Source: Lepidonotus clava (taxonomy: Eukaryota; Annelida; Polychaeta; Phyllodocida; Polynoidae). From it: a DNA stretch of 64,000 bases. How positions within the stretch are numbered: position 1 is the first letter of the stretch; each line of letters starts with the position of its first letter. Under the pieces are notes generated by a model. That model had not been told where the DNA came from. It was given only the letters and a program-made list of their open reading frames with translations, and ran no database searches. The translations under genes were made by a program, and so were the position numbers. Location of the stretch: contig OW387133.1 in the NCBI GenBank assembly GCA_936440205.1, forward strand, positions 73,966,374 to 74,030,373, written 5' to 3'. Of the stretch, positions 10,771 to 22,560 are shown one piece after another.

Positions 10771-12794
10771 CAGACGGAAATATATAACCCTTGTGTCTCA
10801 AATAAACGGAACACTGGTCAGCACAGTTTCTCAACTTTGTCATACATATTTTTTTACCTAATTTGTATTCTTCTCTATTCTCAAATTCCCACTTTTAGAT
10901 AGGGGGGATTCGTTTGCACCCCCCCCCCCCCCACCCGATGACTGACTCTGGATCTGCGCCTGTTTTTTTTATATTTTTTAACTAAATTGATAGACTGGAT
11001 CCTCGTTATGAAAATGTATTGTCTTGTTCTGGAAAATCCGTACCAAGATACACCTTGCTTGGCTCCATTATAATGATTAAATGCCGGGGCCCAGTTAACC
11101 AAGGGGCCGTGTTAAACAAGGGGCCCAGTTAACCATGGGGCCGATTTAACCAAGGGCCCCATCTAACCACGGTGCACCTAGCCTATAAAAGAGGGGGGAG
11201 CGGGGGCCGCATACCCCAGATAAGGGCAGCTAATTTCATATAATAAGCCCATCCCACTTTGTACCAACAATAAAGATTACAAAGAAATATTATCACAGAG
11301 ATGCGACTTTTCCGTCACAATACGGATTTCCGTATTTTTTTGCATTAACAACACTTTTTGAAAAGCCCCAAAATTTGAGAAGGAAATTATATTTTTATCT
11401 AATGTCAGGTACTATCAAGCAACAAATTCGCCACAGTGGCTACGGCATTTTGGATCCTAGCCAACCCCAGATCGACATAAAAAATTGTCCTTTCATACTC
11501 ACAACCCCTTATATATTTGAACCCCCAAAAATTCGTGTTTTTAAGAAGAGAGGGGTCTTTTTGAGCTGGAAAATTCGTGAAAAGGGGGTGCTCTTTAGAT
11601 TGGAGAACACTGATAGGTTTCCACTTATTTGATTGAGTGGGGGTAATGGGGGGCCATTTTGAAAAATAGTATACATTAAGTTATGCCGCCGCCCCCCCTC
11701 CCCTTACTATTTTTCGCAAAACAGGGCTATTGGTTTTCTGCCCTGTAGGTGCTCCCGGACATTTTTGCACTATATCCACCAATTGAAGGATACCCCGACC
11801 CCTTTTGAGAATCTCTGTAATACTAGATTTTGTCATGAAAATTAATGTTTGAAATAAATCACAATTCTTTATGTTTTATTAAATTCGTAACCATCAACCT
11901 TTCACTAATTGTAATTATTATTATAAGTCTTTTTTGGTCACCACCTGGTCACTTAATCATAGAGTACATTCATCTCTGAGCACATAAAGGAATATAAAAA
12001 GGCTCATTAAATTCCATCTTCATCGATAAGCATTCATGGATTTTCTATGTCCTAGGCGTAGTAGTAGCATACTTTTAGGTTGTGAATTTGAAAAATAGAT
12101 ATAAGTTAGAGACCTGCTGTCGCATTTTTGCGCGACAGTGCAACATCATGCCCACCCCTGCGCAGGCCCGAGATAGGGCCTAGATAGGGCCGGGAGGCGA
12201 AGGACAGTGCCGGGAGGAGAAGCAAAGGGCTTGGGTGGGGATGGGGGATAGAGGCTACAGGTCCAGGAGGGGAAGCATTGAAAAGAGAGAGCTGAATTAG
12301 AGGAAAACTAAATTATTGGTACTTTAAAAAGTGGACCTGGCCCAGCTTGGGGGGGGGTGACGCGTACCCCACGTCACCCCCCCCCCCTTCATACGGGCTT
12401 GGGCAGGTTTAGTAGAGAAGAATTCATGGCTAACTAAAACCCAGAAAAAAACCCTTTCCTGATACGCATTTTGTCTAGTGTATTTCCCCTTTCATTTTTC
12501 CAGCCCCCCCCCCCCCCCCCCCCACAAAACACAATAATAACAATACTCTAAATTTTTTCCAGTGGTAAAGCCGGGTCGTAAGCATGGATTATTCCCAGCA
12601 ACCATCGTACAGTGTTTCCTCGGGTCACATCAGGATATTTCTAATGCTTACAGCCCCCGGAAACTAACTATGCACGTCAGAAGTACTGCCCATATTCAGT
12701 TATAACTGGCTAATTCTACATGAGAACTAAAGATAGTGCAGACTATAATTCATAAGCTTTTCTTTGGCATTTACTTTTCTTCGCACTAACTTAG
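10771..12794. other. Non-coding spacer with poly-C/G runs
   Basis: No gene is supported. Long C or G runs lie near 10919 and 12505. Near 11091-11160 a 15-17-bp unit like 'ggggcccagttaacca' recurs about four times. It resembles the 'gggccgagttcaccat' blocks near 6131 and 8106. Confidence 0.45.
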
Positions 12795-13143
12795 CAGTGT
12801 TCGAGACTAACTTTTTGGGCTTCAGGCCATCATTGCCGACTTTCTCAGACTTCTTGGCCCCTTTGGAGAGAACTACCCTCAGTGTTTCTTTAGTTATAGG
12901 TGCCTTTCTCTACACTGCATCATAAAGGTACCTCCTATTACCTCGCAGGTTTACAATATCTTCAACAGAACTTTATCTATACATATCCGGTTAGAATATA
13001 TTCAACATCACTTTATGAATATATATCGGGTATTCTTATATTAGTATGTTCGGCTTAACCATGTTAGGGCAACGACTTTAATCTAGCAACGATTCAGAAA
13101 CACATACTGACATGTTATATTGACCCGTTAGTCTCGAACACTG
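12795..13143. mobile_element. 349-bp MITE with 17-bp terminal inverted repeats
   Basis: The left end 'cagtgttcgagactaac' (12795-12811) and right end 'gttagtctcgaacactg' (13127-13143) are perfect inverted copies. Flanks 'cttag' and 'cgtag' are a possible 5-bp target duplication with one mismatch. It has no coding capacity. Confidence 0.8.
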
Positions 13144-13149
13144 CGTAGG

Positions 13150-13740
13150 AAGTAAAATATTTAGGTTCAAACCAAAGTTTTTGTATCATAACTAGTTTTG
13201 ATCTTAACTATCATAACTAGTTTAGAAATAGTTTGATCCTAACCAAGTATTTGTATGTCTTCTTTTGATCTACATATCCCAGAGTGGTATGATATTTTCC
13301 TTTAAACCGCATTTGTATTTTTACCTTACAAAGTACTTATATCTTAAAAATATTTTTGGTTAAACAAAGTATTAGGATGTTTATTTTCATTGCACGTATC
13401 TTATGGAACATCATTCATTTCCGTTAGACAAATGCTTGTAAGTTGACTCTCACTGTATGTACCCCCCACAGGTACAATGTTTTCATAGCGACGATATTTG
13501 TATCTTGACTGTCACGGTACTTTACAACTTATTCAGTATTAGAAATTCATTCATCTAAAAAAAGTATTTGTATTCTGACGGTGACTCTAATTGTACGTAT
13601 GGATACAATACAGCTGCAATGGTTTCCTTTAAAAAAACATTTGTAATTTGACTATGGCACTATGTATCCCTGAAAGTTCAAATGCTTTACTTTACACCGA
13701 TTATTTGTATTTTAAGACTCACTGTCCGTGAATTACCAAA
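13150..13740. repeat. Degenerate ~85-bp tandem repeat
   Basis: A weak unit containing 'agtatttgtat', 'ttgact.tcact' and 'tatgtat' recurs roughly every 80-90 bases about six times. The period was judged by eye. Confidence 0.4.
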
Positions 13741-15889
13741 AAAATTGTGATGGTCTCGACTGCTTTTTTTCTTTTATACTTTTAACGTGATGTTATTGAC
13801 CCCAAGCATGTTCCTTTCATTTTAAGCATTTTTTTTGTGTCATTAAAAATGATACTTACCTTGTATAGTATTTCTTTGTTCGAATTTGTTGGCTACAAGG
13901 GACCAGTCCATATTTTAAAGTCACTAGCAATCTCCTATAGAGGACCTAGTATCACAATCCTATTTAGTTAAAAGCTATAGTCACTTGCGGTGCCCCTTTC
14001 GGTGGGCCACCACAAGTAACAAAGCAAGTAAAAATGCAATAAATTTCTTTATTCCACCTCATATTTGGTCATATTTGGTAGTATTCGGAAGTTAATTTCA
14101 AGGACAACGCCGCATAGTGGTATATGGGCTCAATATAAATTAAAAAGTTTAACCCACTATCGCTTGATTCGTCTTTTCTTAATTCTCACAGGGTTCTTCC
14201 TAGAAAAAAAATTCAAGTATCAAAAGCCCCACTTCCTTACTCTAAAGGGGGCCGTATTTTGACATTTGAGGGCTATTTTCACTATACCTCATCAAATTTT
14301 TGAAATTTTAATGCGGGAATGGCCCCCTTCAAGGCAACCTAATGCGGGAATAAAAATCATGGTGCGGGAATCCCGCATCCCGCAGCCCTAGGGAGAACCC
14401 TGTTCTCACAAAAACCACTGCACCCTCCTTCATTTCTTTGGAACTAAGCTCTAGGTATGAACATTTCTTATCAATCTATTTGCCCCAACCTGGTACCTTC
14501 ATTTCAGACCCACTACTCATTTATATTGGGAAGCCACTTAGAGTATGATATTTGTTTGCGGCACAGGCTAAAAAATGCCCTACATTTTTTATTTCAGTTT
14601 TATAGCATTATCACTACAATTTCAGTTTTAATTTTAAGTGTTATAGCATTCTCACTAGAATGAATCTTCACAATGTGTCTGACATATTATAGTTATCATT
14701 CTACAGAAATGTTATAATTCAGTTTACTCACCGTTTATTATCATGTTTCTTCGCCGAAACATAAGTCCTACAGGGAGGGACAAGATGTCAGCAATCCTCT
14801 CACCTTGAACGCCTGTGTAAAGTGGGAAAAAAATTACAATCTCGAATTAATGGTATGCGTATAATCCAATCACCAGGTACCCTTTGAAGACATTTTTGTT
14901 TATCATCATTTCAACAATTTCACCGTTTTAACCCTTTTAATACTGATGGTTTGAGCATATTAATATCTCCGTCTAGTCATTTTATTTGTCAAAAATAAAA
15001 TCTAATTACTTTTTAATGGTCTAAATTTTAGGTAATGAATTTCATACCTTTCAAAGCATATAACACATTCCCTTATCAGAACACATACCCTTATCAGCAA
15101 ACAGTTGGGAGTCGTATATTATTATTTTCAAGTACTTATGCATATGTACAATTTCAGCCCATTTATCAGTGGCGAGATTTGTTCGTGATGTCAAGAGATT
15201 GCCAGAAAAAAATTCCTGAGGCTGTACTCTCACTTAAAGTCCCCTAACTCACCCCTTAACGTTCGCCATGACTCGGAGTATTTGGACTTGAAACCTTGAT
15301 TCATTTCCTTCAAACCATCAAGTCCCTCTGTAAATTAAATAAGTCATGGTTTTAGTTACAGTTAAACTCTAATTTACATTTTAAGTTTAATTCTAATCTT
15401 CTATTTCTATATATATTCTATCTATACCATAGTCCCCCTCGCTCAGGTTTATATCTCAATTACTTACTTCATGTGTAACGGACTGGGCCTTTCTGCAACT
15501 CCCGCCCCCTCCACCTCTAAAACTCTTCCAGTCACTCTCACTTTTTAGGGTCAAATGTTCGACATAGAGGGTTAATCATTGTACATGTCCTACATCAGAT
15601 AAACTTCCGGATAGAAGTATATTAGAGGCTATAGCCCCCTCCCCCTCTGAAAGGCAATATGAAAATTTTAATTTTATAAAACTTACCCGTAACATGTGTG
15701 TAACATCTTCAGTCCAACGTCCCCATACAACTTACCTACTATCCTTACACTGGAATTGCACGTTTTGTAATCGTCTTTCACGCTAGCCTTAAAGGAATCC
15801 TCATCATCTATAATTTAATGAAAGTACCCTTTTACTAAATATTTAATTTAACTTTTTCTAATAATGGAAAATGGATCAAAAATGCTTTG
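13741..15889. other. AT-rich spacer with one MITE
   Basis: Apart from the MITE at 14189-14402 I see no gene or RNA. It lies downstream of the minus-strand gene that ends at 15890 and may include its 3' UTR. Confidence 0.45.
14189..14402. mobile_element. 214-bp MITE with 6-bp target duplication
   Basis: Ends 'cagggttcttcctag' and 'ctagggagaaccctg' are inverted copies with one mismatch. 'ttctca' flanks both sides. Internally it has 'atgcgggaat' repeats that also occur near 32020. Confidence 0.78.
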
Positions 15890-17502
15890 TTATATGGTTA
15901 TCTTCACTTCCATTTCTCCTTCTTCAGGAGACTTGGTCTGTTCACTTACGTTTCCTACATAGTCCTGATCCTCCAGTTCTCCTTCATCTACTATGCTTCC
16001 GCTTTTCCATTCTTCACCTGTAGTGACTTTGTCTTCTTTCAATCTTTCACCTTCGTCTTCCCGTATCTGGAGCTTCCTTCCCTCGCATCTTTCATTTCCG
16101 TTGGCATATTCAGTTTCTACTTTTTCTACTTCCATCATATCTCTGGCACCACCCTTCTCCGAATTCTCTTCTTCTTCTTCACGCCCGACCCTCTTGACTT
16201 CCATTTCTGCTTCCTCTGGAGACTTCGTGTCTTTACTTATGTTTAATACATCGTCCTGATCCTCAAGTTCTCCTTCATCCGAATTGTGTTCTTCTTCTTC
16301 TTCACGCCCTAGACTTTTCACTTCCATTTCTCCTTCCTCAGGAGACTTGGTCTGTTCACTTACGTTTCCTACATAGTCCTGATCCTCCAATTCTCCTTCA
16401 TCTACTATGCTTCCGCTTTTCGATTCTTCACCTGTAGTCACTTTGTCTTTGAATCTTTCACCTTCGTCTTGATGTATCTCGAGCTTCCTTCCCTCGCATG
16501 TTTCATTTCAGTTGGCATATTCAGTTTCTACTTTTTCTACTTCCATGATATGTCTGGCACCACCCTTCTCCGAATTCTCTTCTTCTTCTTCTTCTTCTTG
16601 TTCTTCTTCTTGTTCTTCTTCTTCTTCACGCCCGACCCTCTTGACTTCCATTTCTGCTTCCTCAGGAGACTTCGTGTCTTGACTTGCGTTTACTACATCG
16701 TCCACATCCTTAATTTCTCCTTCATACGAATTGTTTTCTTGTTCTTCTTCTTCTTCACGCCCTAGACTTTTCACTTCCATTTCTCCTTCCTCAGGAGACT
16801 TCGTCTCTTCACTTACATTTACTTCATACTGCTGATCCTCCAATTCTCCTTCATCTACTATGCTTCCGCTTTTCGATTCTTCACCTGTAGTCAGTTTCTC
16901 TTCTTTCAATCTTTCACCTTCGTCTTCCTGTATCTGGAGCTTCCTTCCCTCGCATGTTTCATTTCCGTTGCCATATTCAGTTTCTACTTTTTCTACTTCC
17001 ATGATATCTCTGGCATCACCCTTCTCCGAATTCTCTTCTTCTTCTTCTTCTTCTTCTTCACCCCCTACCCTCTTGACTTCCATTTCTGCTTCCTCAATAC
17101 ACGTCTTCTTCCTTTTCTTGCTAGGTGACAGATATTGTGAAGAATCATCTGACTCACTAGTCTGTTCAACCTTGTCACTCATCTGTGCTTTTATACCATT
17201 GACAGTTTTTTTCTTACGTACCTCACTGCATGAAACATTTACGTGTAGCATATTATCAGTACTATTTCTGTCATCCGATTCCACTTCTTTTGTTCTACAG
17301 TACTTTTCTCCCTTTACCTCACCATCTTCACTATCACTCATACTACCATTTCTTGTATCTTCCACTTTTTTCAACTGTTTATGCCTAGACTTTCTTCGTG
17401 TCACAGTCAGCTTTTTCTTTTTATCCTCTTGTTTGTGTTTGTTCTCTTCCTGTGAAATTCCATGGCTTATCTCGGCTGCCTTAGCTTCTTCTTCTTTTCG
17501 TG
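15890..17502 (-). CDS. Last exon of the Glu-rich protein: nested acidic repeats
   Basis: The acceptor is 'tactttgcag' on the minus strand. After a basic lead ('KKKKLTVTRRKSRHKQ') comes a repeated unit of roughly 135-140 residues, in nearly three copies. Each holds two sub-repeats built on 'GELEDQD...TKSPEE.EMEVK...GREEEEE' and a link 'MEVEKVETEY'. Poly-Glu tracts vary in length and include EEEQEEEQEEEEEEEN-type runs, a sign of GAA/GAG slippage. The strand with long CTTCTT runs also yields spurious plus-strand reading frames. One in-frame TGA interrupts the exon as noted for the gene. Confidence 0.7.
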
Positions 17503-20500
17503 CTGCAAAGTAATTCAGGTCTCATTCGTAATAAAAATTCAATTGACTCTAAACTTTACTGATCATATTTCTCAAATCACACCCCAATATTATGCACGTA
17601 TTGTGAAGGATGCTCCTCACTAGTCAACGTGTGGTAGAATATAATGAGGGAGTGTTTGGGTTCGGGGGGATTACATCGTCGGTCCGTTGGCCTCCATAGA
17701 TGCCGGTTCTTTATACTATAATAAGAAGACACTATTATGGAGTATGAGGTTGGATATATTTGCCCCTGGTCAATTATGCCCCGCGCCCGTTAGGGCAAGC
17801 GCCATAATTCACCATAGGTAAATATATCTGACCAAATAAGACATAACAGTGTGTTCTTTATCTTATGTGCTACGTAATTCACGTAATAGCTACACATGCA
17901 AAAAGTCAGTACTCTGACATCGCAGTCAGCACTCTGACATCGCCGTCGGCACTCCGACATCGCCGTCGGCACTAAGACAGGCTAGGAAAATCTGCATGTC
18001 CACGTGTCCTCGACGACCAGAAAATGACTGTGGACGACCAGAAAATGATTTCTGGTCGTCTTGATGAATTATCACTAAAATATCTATGTGTAAAATATTA
18101 TTTTCTTTCTATTTTGATAGCTTTTTAAAATATAAGAAATAGTCTCAATATTGTGGACGACTTAAAGCCATGTGTGGACGACCAGATTTTTTGCTAATGG
18201 CCTCTGACGACCAGAAATTGGGCTGATTTTTCCTAGCCTGTAAGAGATCTTGTTTCTTTACTTAATGTCCAGCCCTCATTGGCCAAAATGCGTCATGTGG
18301 TGCATTTTTGTTTTCGAATGTGTTGAAGTAAATATATACCAGTATATATTTACGGATTCCCTAAAAGCGCATGGTGGGCATGGCAGCAGAAGACTATGTA
18401 CACTGGTACCCCAACTCAAAGTATAGTGGATAGGCATCAGCATTCTCAAAATCCTTAGAAAGGGTAGTTAGAAAGTTTGAAAAAAGGGTATTTTTTTTAT
18501 GACAGAACTCGCAAAATTAAGAAAAAAGGGGTGCTTTATGGGGTATTAGTGCACCATATGCCTAGCAACAGTTGTAGGATTAGTAAAATTGGAGCACCAT
18601 TCATGTTTGTCTTGTAAAAGTATTATGACATAATTAAGACCTGTTTTACCTCTGTCTAAGGGACCATACGTCTTTTCGGCCGTTATCAGGGGCAGATACA
18701 GTATTCTGAAAAAAAAAAAAAAAGGGAGGGGGGGGAAGCTTGCTATAGCAAATTTTTTCCCCGGACCCTCAGGGGGGATGAATTTTACATTACAAATTTA
18801 ATATTTGGTCCAATATATTAGGGGGCACGGGCCCTTGGTCATCTCATATGGGACCCACACCTTAACTCAAAATATAAACTTCATTAGTCAGTATCCATAT
18901 CCTACATACCATTTTTCTCTGAAATTCTTTAAATTGAAATTTGTAAACATGATGTGCATACTTCTCATGGAAACATGAACCCCCTCCCCCTGCTGCATGA
19001 CGTCATTTCTGTATGGCTCCTTTCGCCACAATGTTTATGCACTCAGCTATGCCACTCTATATCCTTTATAATATATAATCATCTTTGAAGCTTTCCCACT
19101 AAAAAAGTTATCTAACACCATGAAAAAACATTTAATTCCTACAAACTTTACTACAAAATCACTGCAAATGTCAAATCAAAATTAATATTTCAGTTGCCAG
19201 GGGTAGATGTGAAGGGAATCAGGAAGATCATCCAGGAAAATAGGATTGATCCTCCAAGAAAATAGAGCAGATCATCCCGGGCAGAAAGGCATGGCAGATT
19301 GTCCATATACCGGTGTGGGGTACCTTTGAATTTTTGTTGACCAAAATTGCAACATATGTCAAATTTCATGAATAATTTCTCAGTCAGATTATACATAGAA
19401 AAACGTGGGTAACAAAAAAAATTTTGGCAATTGCTGCAATTGTGTAAGACAAAATCTCAGACGTTTTTAGCCCAACAGTCTGACATACGGTGTAAAACGT
19501 GGGACATGTACGGCATTGCCATTGATACTCTTACGCATTTCTTAATAACAATTTATATCTTCATAAATATTCTTAAAAATAAATTAAATAAAAAAAAAAT
19601 TACCTTTAATCCGTGCTCGTGAATTCTGCTTATCTATCTTATTCTTCTCGCGTTTCCTTTTTTTATCTTCTGGCGATGGTGGATCCCTCATACCGGCCTC
19701 AATTTCTAGGTCAACTCTGACACGATATTCCTGCAGTAAAAGTTAGTTCTAAATTAACAAACTGACACATGACACACTACGAAACCAATTAGTTGTGTTT
19801 GACAAAAAAAAATGTCACTAAAAAATTTCTAACTATAACCACCTTTTGAAATAAGTCAGCCCCTAACCTAATTTTGAGGGATGCAATTTTCAGGGACGGT
19901 CAAAAAATTGGGATAGCATAAAGAAAATATCAATATTTCTTAAAATGATTAAAATCATGTTCTAAACATACAATTTTCAAAGTTATGTTTGAGGGAGTTG
20001 GAGAGAGAAAATGAGAAATCCGACAAAAGTGGGAAAACTTACATGCCTGAATTTTGGAAATCCGGGGGCACGAGTACTGATTTTTATTCTTCAGTGCATG
20101 AATGTTGTAATGCCCAGGTCTTTTCTAATCCCCCTCCTACCTCCCCCCACGTACCCCCTTTTATCTATAGCCCATGTCCCGGTCGCTGACCAAGACGTGG
20201 TTTTATTTGCCGCCAGTTCCCCTGGTGCAAAGTGTGTGGAATTTCCCTAGCCTAAGTACCAGTTACAACCAGGGTGGTGGTGGTTCGGTCTCTTCTCACC
20301 AGGGATAACTATTATGTGATTGGCCCCCTTTAATCCCCCAGGTAAGTAACCCCACGCCAGGCCTGGGATATAAATGATGTGTTTTAAAAAGTGGTTTTCT
20401 AAATATTTTCAATACAGATGAATACAGAGAAAATATTACTATACTTGCTGGAGTTTTCCCAGTGCATTTGTACACAAAACTCTTGTAAATTAGCCTCCAC

Positions 20501-22037
20501 GTGGAGAAAATACTATTAATCAGCTATCAGGTAGGGTGAATTATGAATTTATTCATATAAAAATCTTCTCTCATCCGGATAAACCTGGAAGGAAAAATAA
20601 AGAAATTGGCTATAAGTAGTTAATTCAATTGACTAAGGTACTTACTACAAGACGTGCTGCCTGTTCCTCTGGATATGATTCCTTGATCTTATCAAAGTTG
20701 TAGTAACGCTCTTTTGCTTTTATATTTTTTTCCTGTCTCTTTTTCTCTGCGACTTCTCTCTTTTTTTTTGTTTCTTCGTCCTCACTATCAGATGCACTTC
20801 TCTCTGCTTCATCTTTTCCAGCAGCGATTCTCCTGCGGCGTCTTTTCATAGGTATAATTTCCCCCAGATCATCATTTCGGTTCGAAGTCTTCTTTTTTTT
20901 GTTGGACGGGGTATGCTTTATTTTGGGAACTTCTTCACTCCCATTTACAATTTTTTTTTTTGAACTACATTTTCCTCCAGTATTTTTTTTACTTTGTCTA
21001 GTCGTTGGGATATTTTGTTTCCCCTCACACTGTTGGCTGCAACCTGGTTTGTTTTCCTTTACTTCTTCTTTTTCTGAGTAATTCGTTTGTAGTGGAGTTT
21101 GAGTACCCACGGTCCGTAATTTTTTCAATCCTTTCACTTCTATGACCTCGTCCATCCATTCCGCACTGAAGTAACAAGAAAAAAAAAATCGTGAGGAATA
21201 CTTTTTTTGCAATGTTGCGCACTGTTACTGGAAATTGAAATGAAATTGAAAATTTACTAAAATAAAGTATCCTAAATATGGTTATGTTATTGTACAACTT
21301 GCAACACTACGGCACGTAGCATTTGTGTAGGGCCTACATCAAATATATTCTTCTTTATAATGCCCCCTACTTTGTGTATACAAAAATTCACGTGATACCC
21401 TACTGAAAACAGAAAATTACATTAGACCCAAAATAGTGAGGGTCCACCAACGTTCGAAATGAACTTTGCAGGCTGTCATCGTAGACATACTGAAGGATGG
21501 ACGGATTTCGACTGGGACGGATGAGGCTCTCAACCCCCCCCCCCCCCCCCCGATTTTTTAAATTGTATAAGCTAGATGGGCGCCTCAAATACTTATATAA
21601 GCGCCCCCCCCCCCCCTTTAAAAAAAAAAAAAAGAATCTGACACTCACTTTTCAGTTTTGAATTTATATAACCATTTTTGTTAAGTTATTTTCTAAATTC
21701 TTGGTTTGCCCCCAACAGACCCCCCTAGTTCCGCGACTACTAGGATATGATATTGTCCATTATAGAAGAAACTGAAGAGGCGCGGATTTGGCTACCATGG
21801 CACGCCCCCCCCCCCTCCCCCCCCGCACCCCCCCGTATATTTTGGCTTATGAAACAACCACGACACAAAAAAAAAATTACGGTAAATATCGTGACTAACT
21901 ACCATGTCTCAATCTTTGGCACTTTCTTTGAGCCGTCGTTTTTTGAACCCGAAATATAGTGTTGCTTACAGTGTTTTAACTTCAAATCATAGTTGAACTT
22001 ACTCTACAATGTAAGTGTTCTTCGCCTTCTTTTCCAT
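15890..22037 (-). CDS. Lys/Glu-rich repeat protein gene, 4 exons
   Basis: I assemble four minus-strand exons: 22003-22037 (start ATG 22037-22035), 20646-21165, 19604-19730 and 15890-17502. All junctions are GT-AG and the phases agree (2, 0, 1). The product would be about 764 residues: a short N-terminus beginning MEKKAKNTYIV, a basic middle with stretches such as KRRRRR, then a very acidic C-terminal half of nested repeats. An in-frame TGA at 16510-16508 sits where sister repeat copies read GGA, and the frame stays open for another 200 or so codons. So it is either a premature stop or a shorter real product. No known domain is recognised. Low complexity and basic clusters suggest a nuclear, disordered protein (inference). 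Confidence 0.7.
17503..19603 (-). other. Intron of the Glu-rich gene
   Basis: Holds a four-copy 20-bp tandem repeat (17907-17975, unit like 'gtcggcactccgacatcgcc') and the MITE at 17978-18240. The rest is AT-rich with poly-A and poly-G runs near 18707-18735. Confidence 0.6.
17978..18240. mobile_element. 263-bp MITE with 5-bp target duplication
   Basis: Inverted ends 'caggctaggaaaa' (17978-17990) and 'ttttcctagcctg' (18228-18240) are flanked on both sides by 'taaga'. Internal 'gacgaccagaaaat' repeats face each other and would form a hairpin. Confidence 0.82.
19604..19730 (-). CDS. Exon 3 of the Glu-rich protein gene
   Basis: 127-bp exon, acceptor 'ttttactgcag', donor 'g|gtaatt'. In frame with exon 2 it reads 'EYRVRVDLEIEAGMRDPPSP' and then a lysine-rich stretch. 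The start is phase 0 and the end phase 1, matching its neighbours. Confidence 0.7.
20646..21165 (-). CDS. Exon 2 of the Glu-rich protein gene
   Basis: 520-bp exon, acceptor 'ttgttacttcag', donor 'gtaagt'. It begins 'AEWMDEVIEVKGLKKLRTV' and ends 'PEEQAARLV', with basic clusters ('MKRRRRRIAAGKDEAERSAS') and an acidic 'SDSEDEETKKK' segment. No catalytic motif was seen. Confidence 0.7.
22003..22037 (-). CDS. First coding exon of the Glu-rich protein gene
   Basis: ATG at 22037-22035, 11 codons (MEKKAKNTYIV) plus two bases, then donor 'gtaagt'. The start is chosen because it is the only ATG before a strong donor, and the phase fits exon 2. Confidence 0.6.
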
Positions 22038-22379
22038 GTTGTTTGGATTTTCACGTGTTTTTATAAATGCCGGGGCTGCATGTATTCGTATGAGCGATGT
22101 TCTTACGACGATACGTCATGTTTGAAAATGGCGACCATCTCTATGCTTGTTTAATGCAACAGGGTTTTCTTTATTGTTTGGGCGTGCAGATCGTCGTCTA
22201 TCAGCCTTCACTCGTGTCCGAAGTCCCAGATGCTGACACATAGAGTCGTAACGGTGACAGTGACAGTCGTAACAGTGACAGTGATAGCGGTGTTAGGAGT
22301 GGTTTTCGGTATGGATATACACCAAACCCCCGACGTGAGTATTACTTAGAAAGGGTTTTTAGAAACGGGTGAAATTAAA
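22038..22379. promoter_or_regulatory. Shared promoter region of a divergent gene pair
   Basis: Only 342 bases separate the starts of the two divergent genes. The interval has 'aaaatggcgaccatctc' (about 22124), which resembles a YY1-type start-site motif. It also has a short tandem 'gtaacagtgacagtgat' array (22246-22285) and a TATA-like 'tttttataaatg' near 22058. 'gac|gtgagt' near 22334 could be the donor of a non-coding first exon. The function is inferred from position. Confidence 0.5.
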
Positions 22380-22560
22380 ATGGAACTATTTGTCATCGGT
22401 AACTGGAGAAGTCCGGTGGCGGACGATCTCGGGAAAGCAGAAGTGGGGCCGGTGACAAACTCGGGGCAGGAGAACTCGGCCCTGTGCCTTAGCCAACTTA
22501 CCCTACACACAAATGAGACGTTGTTCTTAAAAGATTTCAAGTCCAGTCTAAAGCACAAAG
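22380..22560 (+). CDS. Exon 1 of the HECT gene
   Basis: Starts at ATG 22380 ('MELFVIGNWRSPVADDLG'). The upstream frame has a stop at 22347-22349, which supports this start unless an earlier exon is spliced in. It ends 'SSLKHK' plus one base before donor 'gtaatg', and phase 1 fits exon 2. No known domain. Confidence 0.6.

Noticed and set aside
15887-17513. Plus-strand Ser/Phe-rich open frames opposite the Glu-rich exon
   Set aside because: They are shadows of GAA/GAG codons on the other strand. They have low complexity and no splice support.
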